Part shown: in pieces, positions 1 to 8,301 of the stretch
How positions within the stretch are numbered: the stretch's first letter is position 1
Layout of the letters: the number at the start of each line of letters is the position of its first letter
Assembly: GCF_003862495.1 (NCBI RefSeq)
Contig: NZ_RRCH01000038.1
Location: 1 to 42,949 of the forward strand
Length of the DNA stretch: 42,949 nucleotides
Direction of reading: 5' to 3'
From: Halocatena pleomorpha
Lineage (GTDB): Archaea > Halobacteriota > Halobacteria > Halobacteriales > Haloarculaceae
Program-made: the position numbers and the translations under genes
Notes under the pieces: model-generated
What the model was told of the DNA's origin: nothing
Seen by the model: only the letters and a program-made list of their open reading frames with translations
Databases searched by the model: none

Positions 1-531
1 TGCGCACTGGTGTACATCACGCCCGCGATCAACGCCGTCGTCCCGTTTGATCTCGCGACGTTCAACCTGTTGTCCGCGTGCATCGTCGTCGGGATCATGA
101 TCATCCCAATGGTGTCTTCGATCAGCGAGGACGCGATGAGTGCGGTGCCCGACTCGCTCCGGCAAGCAGGCTACGGTCTCGGTGCGACGAAGTTCGATGT
201 CTCGACGAGCGTTGTCGTTCCGTCGGCTGTTTCTGGCATCGTCTCAGCGTTCATTCTCGCGCTGTCACGGGCAATCGGTGAGACGATGGCTGTCGCGATT
301 GCCTCCGGGAGTCGGTCCGTGCTCCGAAATCCGTTGGATCCGTCGGCGTATCTCGGTCCGAACTCACCGATCACGGCCCAGATGATCAACCTCGCGCTCG
401 GTGACATCTCCGCTCGCGGACCGGCGTACCACGCCATGTTCGCGCTCGGACTGACGCTGTTCGTCGTCACACTGCTCATGAATCTCATCAGCGATCGGAT
501 CGCCCAACGGTACAGGGAGGTGTATCAGTGA
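1..531 (+). CDS. pstC: Phosphate ABC transporter permease PstC (C-terminal part)
   Basis: This is the C-terminal 176 residues of the inner permease subunit of the high-affinity phosphate importer; the gene runs off the left edge, so its start is not visible. The conserved EAA-type cytoplasmic loop is present ([15 protein letters not shown]), followed by the family-typical segment LSRAIGETMAVAIASG and two further hydrophobic segments. The stop codon overlaps the start region of the next gene, which carries the same EAA signature, so translation is probably coupled. PstC pairs with PstA in the membrane and is energised by PstB. A solute-binding PstS is expected upstream, outside the window. The family assignment is firm; specificity for phosphate rests on the linked PstA and PstB. 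Confidence 0.93.
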   Translation, partial: CALVYITPAINAVVPFDLATFNLLSACIVVGIMIIPMVSSISEDAMSAVPDSLRQAGYGLGATKFDVSTSVVVPSAVSGIVSAFILALSRAIGETMAVAIASGSRSVLRNPLDPSAYLGPNSPITAQMINLALGDISARGPAYHAMFALGLTLFVVTLLMNLISDRIAQRYREVYQ

Positions 532-2276
532 TGGCAACCGACACTAACACCAACACCAACACCGAGACCGCGTCCGGCTTCGGAGAGGTGAGTCGAATCC
601 GTGGTGTGGTGTTCAGATACGTGTTGTTGGTCGCCACGCTTTCCGGACTCGTATCTCTGGGGATGCTTCTCACCAACGTGGCGGTCGACGCGATCCGTCC
701 GTTCAGCGCTGATCCTGGCTGGTATGCCACGTACCTCGTAGCGTTTCTGTGCCCAAGCGTGCTTGTTGGGCTGTTTCTCTACTCCAACAACCGTGACGCG
801 TTAGCTGTCGGAGTCGAAGGGCTGTTCGTTCCGATCGCTGGGTTGTTCGGTGCCGGAACCCTGCTTTTGTTATTCGAAGCGATCGCGTTTTACGTCTGGT
901 TCGCATGGATCGCCGCGATCGCAGTGCCGGCTCTCGTGTACGCCGGCTGTCGAGCGTTGGATCTGTCTACTCGGACGCGAACGATCGCGGTGCTTGTCAT
1001 CGGCTGGATCGCGCTGCTCGGCGTTCCTGTCTCTCGGTTCGTTGCTGTGCCCGACACCCTCCCGCTGACGATCGAGTCGATCCCGTCTCACGTCTTGACC
1101 CTGTTAGTGCTCGGGATCCCGGAATACATCCAGTTCCACGTGCTGACCATCCCGAATCGGTATCTCACGTATCTGTTCACGCTCGCACTTCCGGCTGCCC
1201 TCTACATGGGTCATCGCGTGCGCCATAAAGAGAGCTGGCGTTTCGGACTGCTCACCAGCGCTCTCGTCATAATCGCCGCGCTGTCGGTCGTCTTTCAGAT
1301 AGTCCTCCCCCCCGGAACGGTGCTCATTCTCGTGCTCGCGGCCGCCGTTCCGACCGCCTACTACGTGGTGATGACGATCAGACACCGGCCCGATGTCCGC
1401 ATCGGATTGCTCTTTCCGGCGGTCATCGTCGTCGGTGCGCTCCTCGGTCGCGCGCTCGTCTGGCTGCTTGGAATGGACGGTCCGACGGCGTGGATCGACA
1501 TGGCGTTTCTCACGAGCACCCCCTCAGGGATGCCCAAAACGACGGGAATCAACCCCGCACTCGTCGGATCGTTGTTGTTGATGGTCGTCGTGATCGCGTC
1601 GTCGTTCCCGCTGGGCGTCGGTGCGGCGGTGTATCTGGAAGAGTATGCGCCCGACACCTGGTACACGCGGTTCATCCAGCTCAACATCTCGAACCTTGCT
1701 GGCGTTCCGTCGGTCGTGTACGGCCTGCTCGGACTCGGACTGTTCATTAACCTCGGTGGCTTTAGCGGACAGACGGTGTCGATCGCTGGGACGACCGTCA
1801 CGCTGTCTGGGCTGCCAGCGGGGTCCTTGCTCGCAGGTGGTCTTGCGATTTCCTTGCTCATCCTTCCCATCGTCATTATCTCCTCTCAGGAGGCGATCCG
1901 ATCGGTGCCCGACTCGCTCAGACAGGCCTCATTCGGAATGGGCGCGACACAGTGGCAGACAATCAAAAACGTAGTGTTGCCGCGCTCGATCCCCGGTATT
2001 CTGACCGGGACGATCCTCGCGATCGGCCGCGCAGTCGGTGAGACTGCACCGCTGATCATGGTGCTGGCGGCGGACTTCAAGGTGACTCCGCCGACAAGCC
2101 TCTTCGATAAGACGAGCGCGCTACCGCTACAGGTGTACAACTGGGCGTTTCTGCCCGACGAGGCGTTCCGTCACGGCGTGCTCGCGGCGGGCGTCGTGAC
2201 CATGATCGTGGTATTGCTGTCAATCAACTCGATCGCGATCGTCGTTCGTAACAAGTACGAAACTGAACAACAATGA
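531..2276 (+). CDS. pstA: Phosphate ABC transporter permease PstA, long archaeal form
   Basis: Second permease of the phosphate importer, 581 residues, roughly twice the size of typical bacterial PstA. The first half (to about residue 320) holds a Thr/Asn repeat near the N-terminus and many extra hydrophobic segments. The second half is the true ABC permease core, with a conserved periplasmic-side segment ([17 protein letters not shown]), the EAA loop ([18 protein letters not shown]) and the [12 protein letters not shown] segment. A GTG at 528 directly precedes the ATG at 531; I chose the ATG. It overlaps pstC upstream and pstB downstream (ATGA), so the three genes form one operon. The extra N-terminal membrane region is of unknown function; related haloarchaeal PstA proteins are also long, from memory. 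Confidence 0.93.
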   Translation: MATDTNTNTNTETASGFGEVSRIRGVVFRYVLLVATLSGLVSLGMLLTNVAVDAIRPFSADPGWYATYLVAFLCPSVLVGLFLYSNNRDALAVGVEGLFVPIAGLFGAGTLLLLFEAIAFYVWFAWIAAIAVPALVYAGCRALDLSTRTRTIAVLVIGWIALLGVPVSRFVAVPDTLPLTIESIPSHVLTLLVLGIPEYIQFHVLTIPNRYLTYLFTLALPAALYMGHRVRHKESWRFGLLTSALVIIAALSVVFQIVLPPGTVLILVLAAAVPTAYYVVMTIRHRPDVRIGLLFPAVIVVGALLGRALVWLLGMDGPTAWIDMAFLTSTPSGMPKTTGINPALVGSLLLMVVVIASSFPLGVGAAVYLEEYAPDTWYTRFIQLNISNLAGVPSVVYGLLGLGLFINLGGFSGQTVSIAGTTVTLSGLPAGSLLAGGLAISLLILPIVIISSQEAIRSVPDSLRQASFGMGATQWQTIKNVVLPRSIPGILTGTILAIGRAVGETAPLIMVLAADFKVTPPTSLFDKTSALPLQVYNWAFLPDEAFRHGVLAAGVVTMIVVLLSINSIAIVVRNKYETEQQ

Positions 2277-3211
2277 CCGACGAGACCGTAACAACTGACG
2301 AATCGGTATCGACTGAGAGCGAAATCACGCCCGAAATCGATCCAGATCCGGCGTCGGCATCGGATTTAGAGTCCGATCAGCCGTCGGCCGCTACGACATC
2401 CACCGATCGTAACGGAACGACCGAGTCTGCTGGATTCAACACAACGGAGTCGTCTGTCGGGGAGGCGATCATCGAAGCGCGCGACATCAACGTCTGGTAT
2501 GACGACGTGCAAGCGCTCACCGACATCACCATGGACATTCCCGAACAGGGGGTGACGGCGATGATCGGTCCGTCTGGATGTGGGAAGTCGACGTTCCTGC
2601 GGTGTATTAACCGGATGAACGATCTCATCGACGCTGCGCGAGTCGACGGAGATCTCAGCCTTGCCGGAAAGAACGTGTACGATTCCGATGTCGATCCGGT
2701 TGCGCTGCGACGCCGGGTCGGGATGGTGTTCCAGAAACCCAACCCGTTCCCAAAGAGCATCTACGACAACGTCGCCTACGGACTGAAGATTCAGGATGTC
2801 GACGGCGATCACGACGAGATCGTCGAGAACGCGCTCCGGAAGGCGGCGTTGTGGGACGAAGTATCCGGGCGATTGGATGAGAGTGGACTCGAACTTTCCG
2901 GCGGTCAACAACAGCGGCTCTGCATCGCGCGGGCGATCGCGCCCGATCCGGAGGTGCTTCTCATGGACGAACCGGCGAGCGCGCTTGATCCCGTCGCAAC
3001 GTCCCAGATCGAGGATCTCATCGACTCGTTAGCCGAAGAGTACACCGTCGTCATCGTCACCCACAACATGCAACAGGCCGCGCGAATCTCCGATAAGACG
3101 GCCGTGTTTCTCACGGGTGGCGAACTCGTGGAATTCGACGACACGCAGAAGATCTTCGAAAACCCGGACAACCAGCGCGTTGAGGACTACATCACCGGCA
3201 AGTTCGGGTGA
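2273..3211 (+). CDS. pstB: Phosphate ABC transporter ATP-binding protein PstB
   Basis: Cytoplasmic ATPase that powers phosphate uptake, 312 residues. The Walker A motif is GPSGCGKS (residues 99-106), followed by the PstB-characteristic [12 protein letters not shown]. The ABC signature is LSGGQQQR and the Walker B is [12 protein letters not shown], with a downstream switch His in [10 protein letters not shown]. The first 65 residues are a Thr/Ser/Asp/Glu-rich low-complexity tail absent from bacterial PstB, a common kind of haloarchaeal extension. The start overlaps the pstA stop by four bases. No phoU follows: the next gene is on the other strand. If PhoU exists it is encoded elsewhere or upstream of this window. 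Confidence 0.96.
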   Translation: MTDETVTTDESVSTESEITPEIDPDPASASDLESDQPSAATTSTDRNGTTESAGFNTTESSVGEAIIEARDINVWYDDVQALTDITMDIPEQGVTAMIGPSGCGKSTFLRCINRMNDLIDAARVDGDLSLAGKNVYDSDVDPVALRRRVGMVFQKPNPFPKSIYDNVAYGLKIQDVDGDHDEIVENALRKAALWDEVSGRLDESGLELSGGQQQRLCIARAIAPDPEVLLMDEPASALDPVATSQIEDLIDSLAEEYTVVIVTHNMQQAARISDKTAVFLTGGELVEFDDTQKIFENPDNQRVEDYITGKFG

Positions 3212-3225
3212 TCGGTCGGTCAGGT

Positions 3226-3546
3226 TCAGGGCGCACCCGCGAGGACGAACGTGCTTTCGGTGTCGCCGTTTTGAATCTGTCGCGTCGTATCAGGTGAGAG
3301 ACGAAGCGCGTCCCCCGATTCTAGCGCGATTTCCTCACCGTCGGCCACGATGGTCGCGTTGCCGTCGAGAAGTAGATACACTTCTTCCTCGCCCTGTTCG
3401 CCGTGATCGTGTTCCTTTCCGGTCCAGCCCGGCTCACACTCGACGACAGTCAGACCGAGCTGTTCACAGCCCAACGGCTCCCTGAGAAAGTGCATCGCGT
3501 CGCCAACCGGCTCCACGTCGTGATAGTTGACTTTGTCTACAGACAT
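3226..3546 (-). CDS. Small single-domain cupin protein
   Basis: A 106-residue single-domain cupin. Cupin motif 1 is visible as GKEHDHGEQGEEEVYLLLDG, giving the His-x-His and Glu metal ligands. The second half (ESGDALRLSPDTTRQIQN) resembles motif 2, but the usual motif-2 histidine appears replaced (TTRQ), so metal binding may be incomplete. I start at the internal Met (MSVDKVNY) rather than the upstream in-frame ATG at 3555, because cupins of this type start close to the first strand. It converges on pstB with a 14 bp gap. The substrate is unknown: such small cupins include isomerases, dioxygenase-like proteins and sensor proteins. Confidence 0.8.
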   Translation of the reverse strand: MSVDKVNYHDVEPVGDAMHFLREPLGCEQLGLTVVECEPGWTGKEHDHGEQGEEEVYLLLDGNATIVADGEEIALESGDALRLSPDTTRQIQNGDTESTFVLAGAP

Positions 3547-3845
3547 GTAGAGCAATTACGTCCACACAGCCAAAAACACTCCTGATGAACCCGCTTCGAC
3601 GACCAATCTCTCCAGAGTCAACAATAGTCCTCTATACTGCTCTTAGCGAGAGTTACATGGCGCGCACGCCAATGGTCAGTTGGCGCGTGCCACCAGCCGA
3701 TTCGACCACCGAAGATCCGTGTTCAGTCACCTCCGGATTGTCGTGTTACCACGCTCTGTGGTTCATTCGGTACACTCCCCTGTATGACGTGTCTACACGA
3801 ACGTGGATCCACGCTTGGGATCGGAGACTGGTCACCACGCGCCAG
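3547..3845. other. Intergenic region with two short hairpins
   Basis: Nearly 300 bases between the start of the cupin gene and the end of purO. The only long frame here belongs to a plus-strand frame that runs antisense into purO and has no recognisable protein. Two adjacent short perfect inverted repeats stand out: TGGCG-CGCA-CGCCA at 3658-3671 and TGGC-GCGT-GCCA at 3681-3692. The region should carry the cupin promoter on the minus strand, but I see no strong TATA box. Confidence 0.4.
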
Positions 3846-4415
3846 TTAGTCGTTTACGACAGCTGTTTCGATAGCCCCATCGACGGTGACGCCGGCGGCA
3901 CAGACGGGATGCTCGAATTCGTGGGAGTACACGCCGCGGGCTGCTTCCGTGGCTGTTTCGGCGTCGAACGCGAATGGCTCAGGGCTGTCTCGTTCGTACG
4001 TTGCGACGATCGTTGGAGTGTCAACCTCCTGTACGAGGAGTGCGTCAGCCCGGACTGTCCCGACGTACGCTGCTTTTGCTCCGACGACGCCAGCGATACG
4101 TGGCGTGTTGTAGTCATCTTTCTCGTAATCAAGCGCCAGCAGCGCCGCAGCCAACCCATCGCGGGCTGGATACCCCCGCTCTAGCTTCTCAGCAATCGGA
4201 TCGACGTGCGAACCATTCCCGAGAACAACCCTGTTTCCGACCTGCTGCAGACAGTTGTACGCGATGTAGGGGTTGTCCGTCTCCGGTGCCGACGCTGTGG
4301 GACCGACGGTCAGCGTTCCGTCCCGATCGGTTATCTTCCGATGGGGGAACGAACGAGAGGAGACACGGTACGCACCGATACCGGGCGCGACGACGATGAA
4401 GCGTCCGACGTACAT
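3846..4415 (-). CDS. purO: IMP cyclohydrolase, archaeal PurO type
   Basis: Archaeal-type IMP cyclohydrolase (189 residues), which closes the purine ring: FAICAR to IMP, the last step of de novo inosinate synthesis in the cytoplasm. The N-terminus [12 protein letters not shown] and the segments [31 protein letters not shown] and [14 protein letters not shown] match what is expected of PurO. I start at 4415 because an upstream in-frame ATG would add 44 residues unlike the family, and because a TATA-like ctatat lies at about 4441-4448, the right distance for a leaderless start. PurO is unrelated to bacterial PurH cyclohydrolase. It stands alone here, divergent from tRNA-Gln. Confidence 0.92.
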   Translation of the reverse strand: MYVGRFIVVAPGIGAYRVSSRSFPHRKITDRDGTLTVGPTASAPETDNPYIAYNCLQQVGNRVVLGNGSHVDPIAEKLERGYPARDGLAAALLALDYEKDDYNTPRIAGVVGAKAAYVGTVRADALLVQEVDTPTIVATYERDSPEPFAFDAETATEAARGVYSHEFEHPVCAAGVTVDGAIETAVVND

Positions 4416-4440
4416 GCTCGCCCGTCGCTTGCTAACGGGC

Positions 4441-4448
4441 ATATAGCT
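4441..4448 (-). promoter_or_regulatory. TATA box of purO
   Basis: Read on the minus strand this is agctatat, about 26-30 bp upstream of the chosen purO ATG. That spacing fits a leaderless archaeal transcript and supports the start at 4415. Confidence 0.5.
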
Positions 4449-4525
4449 GGCGATACCCCGCCGGTAACTCGATTCGCCTTCGCAACACTCATTAGGATGT
4501 ATCGAATACCACTGCATGACGAGAC

Positions 4526-4598
4526 AGTCCCATGGGGTAGTGGCCAATCCTTCCGCCTTCTGGGGGCCGAGACCCAGGTTCGAATCCTGGTGGGACTA
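4526..4598 (+). tRNA. tRNA-Gln (anticodon CUG)
   Basis: A 73-nt cloverleaf. The 7-bp acceptor stem AGTCCCA/TGGGACT pairs perfectly, with discriminator A. The T arm is CCAGG-TTCGAAT-CCTGG. The anticodon loop TTCTGGG gives CTG with U33. The D arm contains the conserved AGTGG. The anticodon stem CCGCC/GGCCG has one apparent C-C mismatch (28:42). No intron and no encoded CCA. A short T-run (cttttcc) follows at about 4604-4610 and may terminate transcription. Confidence 0.92.
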
Positions 4599-4707
4599 TC
4601 CATCTTTTCCATTCGATCAGTTTGATACTGTCAATAGATAGACTGGTAGCCCTGCCACAAATCCGTGCTACCGCACAGTTGAAAACCCCAGATGACATGG
4701 TGAGAGT

Positions 4708-6216
4708 ATGTCCACACCGGATCTCGCGGATCGTGTTGCCGAGTTGCTGTCGGTGGATCACGACGAGTTCATAGCTCGTGTTGAACGGGAAACCGAGTGG
4801 TTGAAAGGAGAGATACGGGATGGGACCTTCGACAACCCACAGGGAATTGTCGGTCTCGAATACGAGTTTTACGGTGTCGATGACGAGACCGACGCGTTGA
4901 AACGAGTTCCGCGTCGGCTACTCGACTACATCGGATTCGAAAAGGAACTCGGATTGCATAATGCGGAGATGCAAACCACGCCACAGCCGCTGTCGACGTA
5001 CGGACTGGCCGCTCAGGAGGCGGAAGTGCAAGCTCGACTCGACGCGGCGTTGCGCGAGACGAAATCGTCTGGGATCCGCCTTGTAAGCGATGGGATGTGG
5101 ACGATCCCCCCAGTCGGAGAGAGCGCTACGGGGTATCTCACGGGAAGCGTCGTCGACAACGACATTCGCATTGCGACGAACATGAGCGGTTCCGAACGTT
5201 ACCACGCGATGGCGAATGTGGAATTCGGTGCGGAGTTGTCCTTGGACGCTCCCCACGTCACGGTGTCGGCCGACACCGTGATGTCTGAGAGTCTCATCAC
5301 TTCGGTGCAACCCCACTACCAGGTCTCTCACGCGCCCGATCTTCCGACGTACTTTCAGTACGCGCTCCGGATCGCCGGGCCGTTGCTCGCGCTCGGTGTG
5401 AACTCGCCGTTTTTCCCGCCGGAACTGTACGACGACGATGTCGATATCCAAACCATCCTCGACGACGGCTGGATGGAAAACCGGATTCCGGTTTTCGAGT
5501 CGATTCTCAATCCCCCACAACAGCCCAAAGTCTGCTTTCCCGAGGACATCGATTCCGTCGAGACGGCGATCGACCGGATCGTGGACGACCGTACCGTCGT
5601 TCCGATGCTGTTCGACGGATCGGATCGCTTTGGCGATCAGTTCGCCCACTTCCGACACAAACACGGTACGTACTGGCGGTGGGTTCGCCCCGTCTTCGAC
5701 GGTCCGACGAAATCACACGCCAACGCCCGCATCGAGTTCCGTCCGCTTCCCGGACAGCCGACGGTTCGAGACGTGATCTGTCTTCAGGCGATGTACGCAG
5801 GCCTCCTCGAAAGCCTCGCAAAGCGTGAACACCCCGTGAAACAGCTCTCGTGGGATGCGAGCGAAGAGAACTTCTATACAGCCGCTCAGGACGGACTCTC
5901 GGGATCGTTCCAGTGGCTCACTGCCGATGGTGTCGAGACAACCGATAAAGCGATCATCTACGAGGAACTGTTCGACTACGCCCGGGATGGGCTGTCGTTG
6001 CGAGGACTGACGCGCCGAGAGATTGATCGATACATCGCGCCACTGGAAGAACGGTATCAAAAGGGCGTCACGCCCGCTCGGTGGAAACACGACCGGGTCA
6101 GAAACGCAGTCGATTCGGGAACGCCGTTCGTCGAGGCCGTTTGGGAGATGCAGACCGAGTACATCGAACGACAGGAGCAGACGCTCATCGAGGGCCGCTT
6201 TGTGGATTGGCTGTAG
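4708..6216 (+). CDS. GCS2-like (glutamate-cysteine ligase family 2) carboxylate-amine ligase homologue
   Basis: A 502-residue protein that looks like a member of the glutamate-cysteine ligase/YbdK (GCS2) fold. The N-terminal acidic strand motif GLEYEFYGVDDE (about residues 49-60), the following ELGLHNAEMQTTPQP segment (80-95), and a later basic/acidic strand (NARIEFRPLPGQPTVRD, around 335-350) match the ATP/Mg-binding strands of that fold. It is longer than typical YbdK-like proteins (about 370 residues). The substrate is unknown. Haloarchaea make gamma-glutamylcysteine, so a role in that or in another gamma-glutamyl linkage is possible, but the sequence resembles a separate subfamily. It is monocistronic, downstream of tRNA-Gln. 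Confidence 0.65.
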   Translation: MSTPDLADRVAELLSVDHDEFIARVERETEWLKGEIRDGTFDNPQGIVGLEYEFYGVDDETDALKRVPRRLLDYIGFEKELGLHNAEMQTTPQPLSTYGLAAQEAEVQARLDAALRETKSSGIRLVSDGMWTIPPVGESATGYLTGSVVDNDIRIATNMSGSERYHAMANVEFGAELSLDAPHVTVSADTVMSESLITSVQPHYQVSHAPDLPTYFQYALRIAGPLLALGVNSPFFPPELYDDDVDIQTILDDGWMENRIPVFESILNPPQQPKVCFPEDIDSVETAIDRIVDDRTVVPMLFDGSDRFGDQFAHFRHKHGTYWRWVRPVFDGPTKSHANARIEFRPLPGQPTVRDVICLQAMYAGLLESLAKREHPVKQLSWDASEENFYTAAQDGLSGSFQWLTADGVETTDKAIIYEELFDYARDGLSLRGLTRREIDRYIAPLEERYQKGVTPARWKHDRVRNAVDSGTPFVEAVWEMQTEYIERQEQTLIEGRFVDWL

Positions 6217-6341
6217 CGCGCGTACGCTGCTCACTCCTTGAGCGATCTACTCACTACATGAGAAATTCACTCAATCCCTAGCTATTTCTGTACCACAGTA
6301 CATGAATCGGTAACGGTTGCAGGACGTTTTCGACCAGCGAG

Positions 6342-6348
6342 ATAATAA
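6342..6348 (+). promoter_or_regulatory. TATA box upstream of the unknown gene at 6373
   Basis: The AT-rich motif ataataa lies about 25-31 bp upstream of ATG 6373. This is the normal distance for a leaderless haloarchaeal transcript, and it favours that ATG over the TTG at 6367. Confidence 0.5.
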
Positions 6349-6372
6349 GATTCTGACGAATACCGGTTGACA

Positions 6373-6975
6373 ATGACACCGCCTCCCGGTCCGACTGATG
6401 GACAGACCGACGAACGAATCAGTACACTCGATGATGACCGATCACACGTCCTCATTGAAAGCGGCTGTCTCCGTGAATTCGCCGCTCATATCCTCAATCG
6501 GTCGGAAGACGCGGTATCGAACGCTGAGATCGACGTTCGTCAAACGGCGTTCGAACCCTTAGAAACCGCTGAAATCGTCCAACAACTCCCCAACTACGAC
6601 CAACTTGCCGCAGTCGTTGAGGCACGCAACGGCTGCCGGCTGACCGTCCCTCGGTGTACGTTGACTGCCGTCGTCGATGTCGCTGAACGAACGTGGGAAC
6701 TCCTCGCGTTCGAGATCGCGTATCCCCAAACGAGCACCGTGTACTCGATTCTTGGCCGCAGGATCGATCGAGCGGTTGACTCCGTGGCAACCATTATCGA
6801 TCCGACACCGAACGCGACACGAGCCGACACGGCGGTTCTTTACGATATCACGACCGATCAACTCGATCCGATTCCGATTTCCCTTGAAGCTCCCCTTCTC
6901 CCGTCCGATCGGTGTTCTGAACAACACACTACCGACGTGGGCTATCACGTCGCTATCGACTGGTTCCTTTCATAA
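6373..6975 (+). CDS. Haloarchaeal protein of unknown function
   Basis: A 200-residue soluble acidic protein that I do not recognise. It has a disordered Pro/Asp-rich start, then an alpha/beta-looking body with conserved-looking cysteines (ESGCLREFA, RNGCRLTVPRCTLTAV). There are no membrane segments and no obvious catalytic motif. Codon use and acidity match its neighbours, so it is probably a real gene; a TATA box sits at the leaderless distance. It lies 133 bp upstream of a same-strand winged-helix regulator and may be its partner or target. Function cannot be inferred. Confidence 0.65.
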   Translation: MTPPPGPTDGQTDERISTLDDDRSHVLIESGCLREFAAHILNRSEDAVSNAEIDVRQTAFEPLETAEIVQQLPNYDQLAAVVEARNGCRLTVPRCTLTAVVDVAERTWELLAFEIAYPQTSTVYSILGRRIDRAVDSVATIIDPTPNATRADTAVLYDITTDQLDPIPISLEAPLLPSDRCSEQHTTDVGYHVAIDWFLS

Positions 6976-7002
6976 TCAAGCAGTCACACTGGGGAGCAAA
7001 TG

Positions 7003-7017
7003 TTACTAGAATAGTAA
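7003..7017. promoter_or_regulatory. Inverted repeat TTACTA-GAA-TAGTAA
   Basis: A perfect 6-bp-arm inverted repeat with a 3-base spacer, in the AT-rich stretch between the unknown gene and the winged-helix regulator. It could be an operator for the downstream regulator (autoregulation). It lies about 90 bp upstream of that gene's ATG, so it would sit upstream of the TATA box at about 7072-7080. Confidence 0.35.
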
Positions 7018-7108
7018 TTATATGGTCCTATAGATCATTTATCAATTTGTCGATTGGATGTGGTTATGTATCAATAAATTTTTTGTTGCTTGCTCAAAGA
7101 TCCTTCGT

Positions 7109-7921
7109 ATGCCATCCACCTCAGACATTGCCGAAATACTACGAAAAAGATATGACTGGCTTCCGCACTTAAGCGAATCTACTCTCACGAAGCCGGAGTT
7201 GTGTAATCGAATAGATGTTTCTCGCTCGACCGTCGATAGGGGCATGTCTGGGTTGGAATCGGCTAACATCGTCGACCGAACTACTGATGGCTATCGTCTG
7301 ACAGCGTTCGGTGAACTCTTGTCTCAGCTCCGGAAATCGTACCTGCGTTCGCTGGAGACGATCCATCGCGCCCAAGCGATGCAGACACCCTTGCCGATCG
7401 ACCAGTACGGTGAGAAGATCCTCTTCGACGGCGGCAATGTCGTTCTTCCGGAGCCGCACCTCCCGGAGAAACCCACACGACGGATCCTTTCGTTGATCAC
7501 TGACTCCTGTGCAGTGTACGGGTTCACCCCAGTTATTCACGATCAGTACATCTCTACCAGCTACGAACAGGTGATGATGCACGATTTGGAGTTCGAGTTT
7601 CTCATCACGTCCCAGATCTTTGATGGACTCGTTTCATTGTATTCTGAATGGCTCATCAACGCGTTCCAGCGGGACGCGTTCGTGATCTATGAATGCCAAC
7701 AGCTCCCTCCCTTCGGGCTCGCCATTTTCGAACGGAAATCGGACGGCTCCCACACGGTCGTATTGGCCCTGTACGCCGACAACGGGCTGAGTGGGATCAT
7801 CGAAAACGACACCAGACGAGCCGTTGGGTGGGCAAAGCAACTGTATCGTGATTATCGGGCGGCAGCCACCCACATCGACACCGATCACGTCAGGAAAACG
7901 CTCGACAGTGAGCAACCGTGA
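7109..7921 (+). CDS. Winged-helix transcriptional regulator, haloarchaeal type
   Basis: A 270-residue protein with an N-terminal helix-turn-helix (about residues 5-65: TKPELCNRIDVSRSTVDRGM, then a wing ending GYRLTAFGELL). The rest is a long C-terminal sensor-like alpha/beta domain containing DNGLSGIIENDTRRAVGWAK near its end. This layout matches the common haloarchaeal regulators with a FilR1/DUF1724-like C-terminal domain. A frame extends upstream to 7058, but I start at Met 7109 because a TATA-like aataaatt at 7072-7080 lies about 30 bp before it. The ligand and target genes are unknown; the adjacent inverted repeat at 7003-7017 suggests autoregulation. Confidence 0.8.
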   Translation: MPSTSDIAEILRKRYDWLPHLSESTLTKPELCNRIDVSRSTVDRGMSGLESANIVDRTTDGYRLTAFGELLSQLRKSYLRSLETIHRAQAMQTPLPIDQYGEKILFDGGNVVLPEPHLPEKPTRRILSLITDSCAVYGFTPVIHDQYISTSYEQVMMHDLEFEFLITSQIFDGLVSLYSEWLINAFQRDAFVIYECQQLPPFGLAIFERKSDGSHTVVLALYADNGLSGIIENDTRRAVGWAKQLYRDYRAAATHIDTDHVRKTLDSEQP

Positions 7922-7951
7922 CACCCCGGCGCGTCCGTGGATAACGAAAAA

Positions 7952-7958
7952 GATTAAC
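7952..7958 (+). promoter_or_regulatory. TATA-like element of tRNA-Ser
   Basis: gattaac, with an A-rich stretch just before it, about 26-32 bp upstream of the first base of tRNA-Ser. This is the expected position of an archaeal tRNA promoter. Confidence 0.45.
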
Positions 7959-7983
7959 GGGCGGTCAAACTACAGTCACACGG

Positions 7984-8064
7984 GCCGGGATGGCCGAGTG
8001 GTAAGGCGCACGCCTGGAAAGCGTGTTCCCTCTGGGATCCAGGGTTCAAATCCCTGTCCCGGCG
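7984..8064 (+). tRNA. tRNA-Ser (anticodon GGA)
   Basis: An 81-nt class II tRNA. The acceptor stem GCCGGGA/TCCCGGC is perfect, with discriminator G as expected for serine. The anticodon loop CTGGAAA gives GGA. The long variable arm forms the hairpin TCCC-TCT-GGGA. The T loop is TTCAAAT. The D arm carries GAGTGGTAAGGC. No intron and no encoded CCA. Confidence 0.96.
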
Positions 8065-8267
8065 CTTTCATTCGTCTCGTTTTCTCGCGTTGTGATCCGC
8101 CATCGATGGGTTACTCGCATATAAATCTGCTAGCGCAGCGGACTCTCTGTTGGTGTGATTGCTGTTCGTACGACACACTTGAGCGTTGTGTGCTCGCTGT
8201 TTCCTGTGGTTTGAACGGAGACGCCCCTGTGCCGTGTGTTACCCTATTGCTTCCTGAACCACATACA

Positions 8268-8275
8268 TTTATATA
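8268..8275 (+). promoter_or_regulatory. TATA box of the thermosome gene
   Basis: A strong consensus TATA element, tttatata, 27-34 bp upstream of ATG 8302. It implies a nearly leaderless transcript. Strong TATA boxes are typical of haloarchaeal chaperonin genes, whose heat response acts through TFB/TBP at the core promoter (family knowledge). Confidence 0.7.
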
Positions 8276-8301
8276 GAATCGCAAACAACGACTGACTGAT
8301 C

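Noticed and set aside
3585-4184. Plus-strand 199-residue frame upstream of and antisense to purO.
   Set aside because: No family resemblance, runs into the antisense of purO, and has no promoter-like element at its start.
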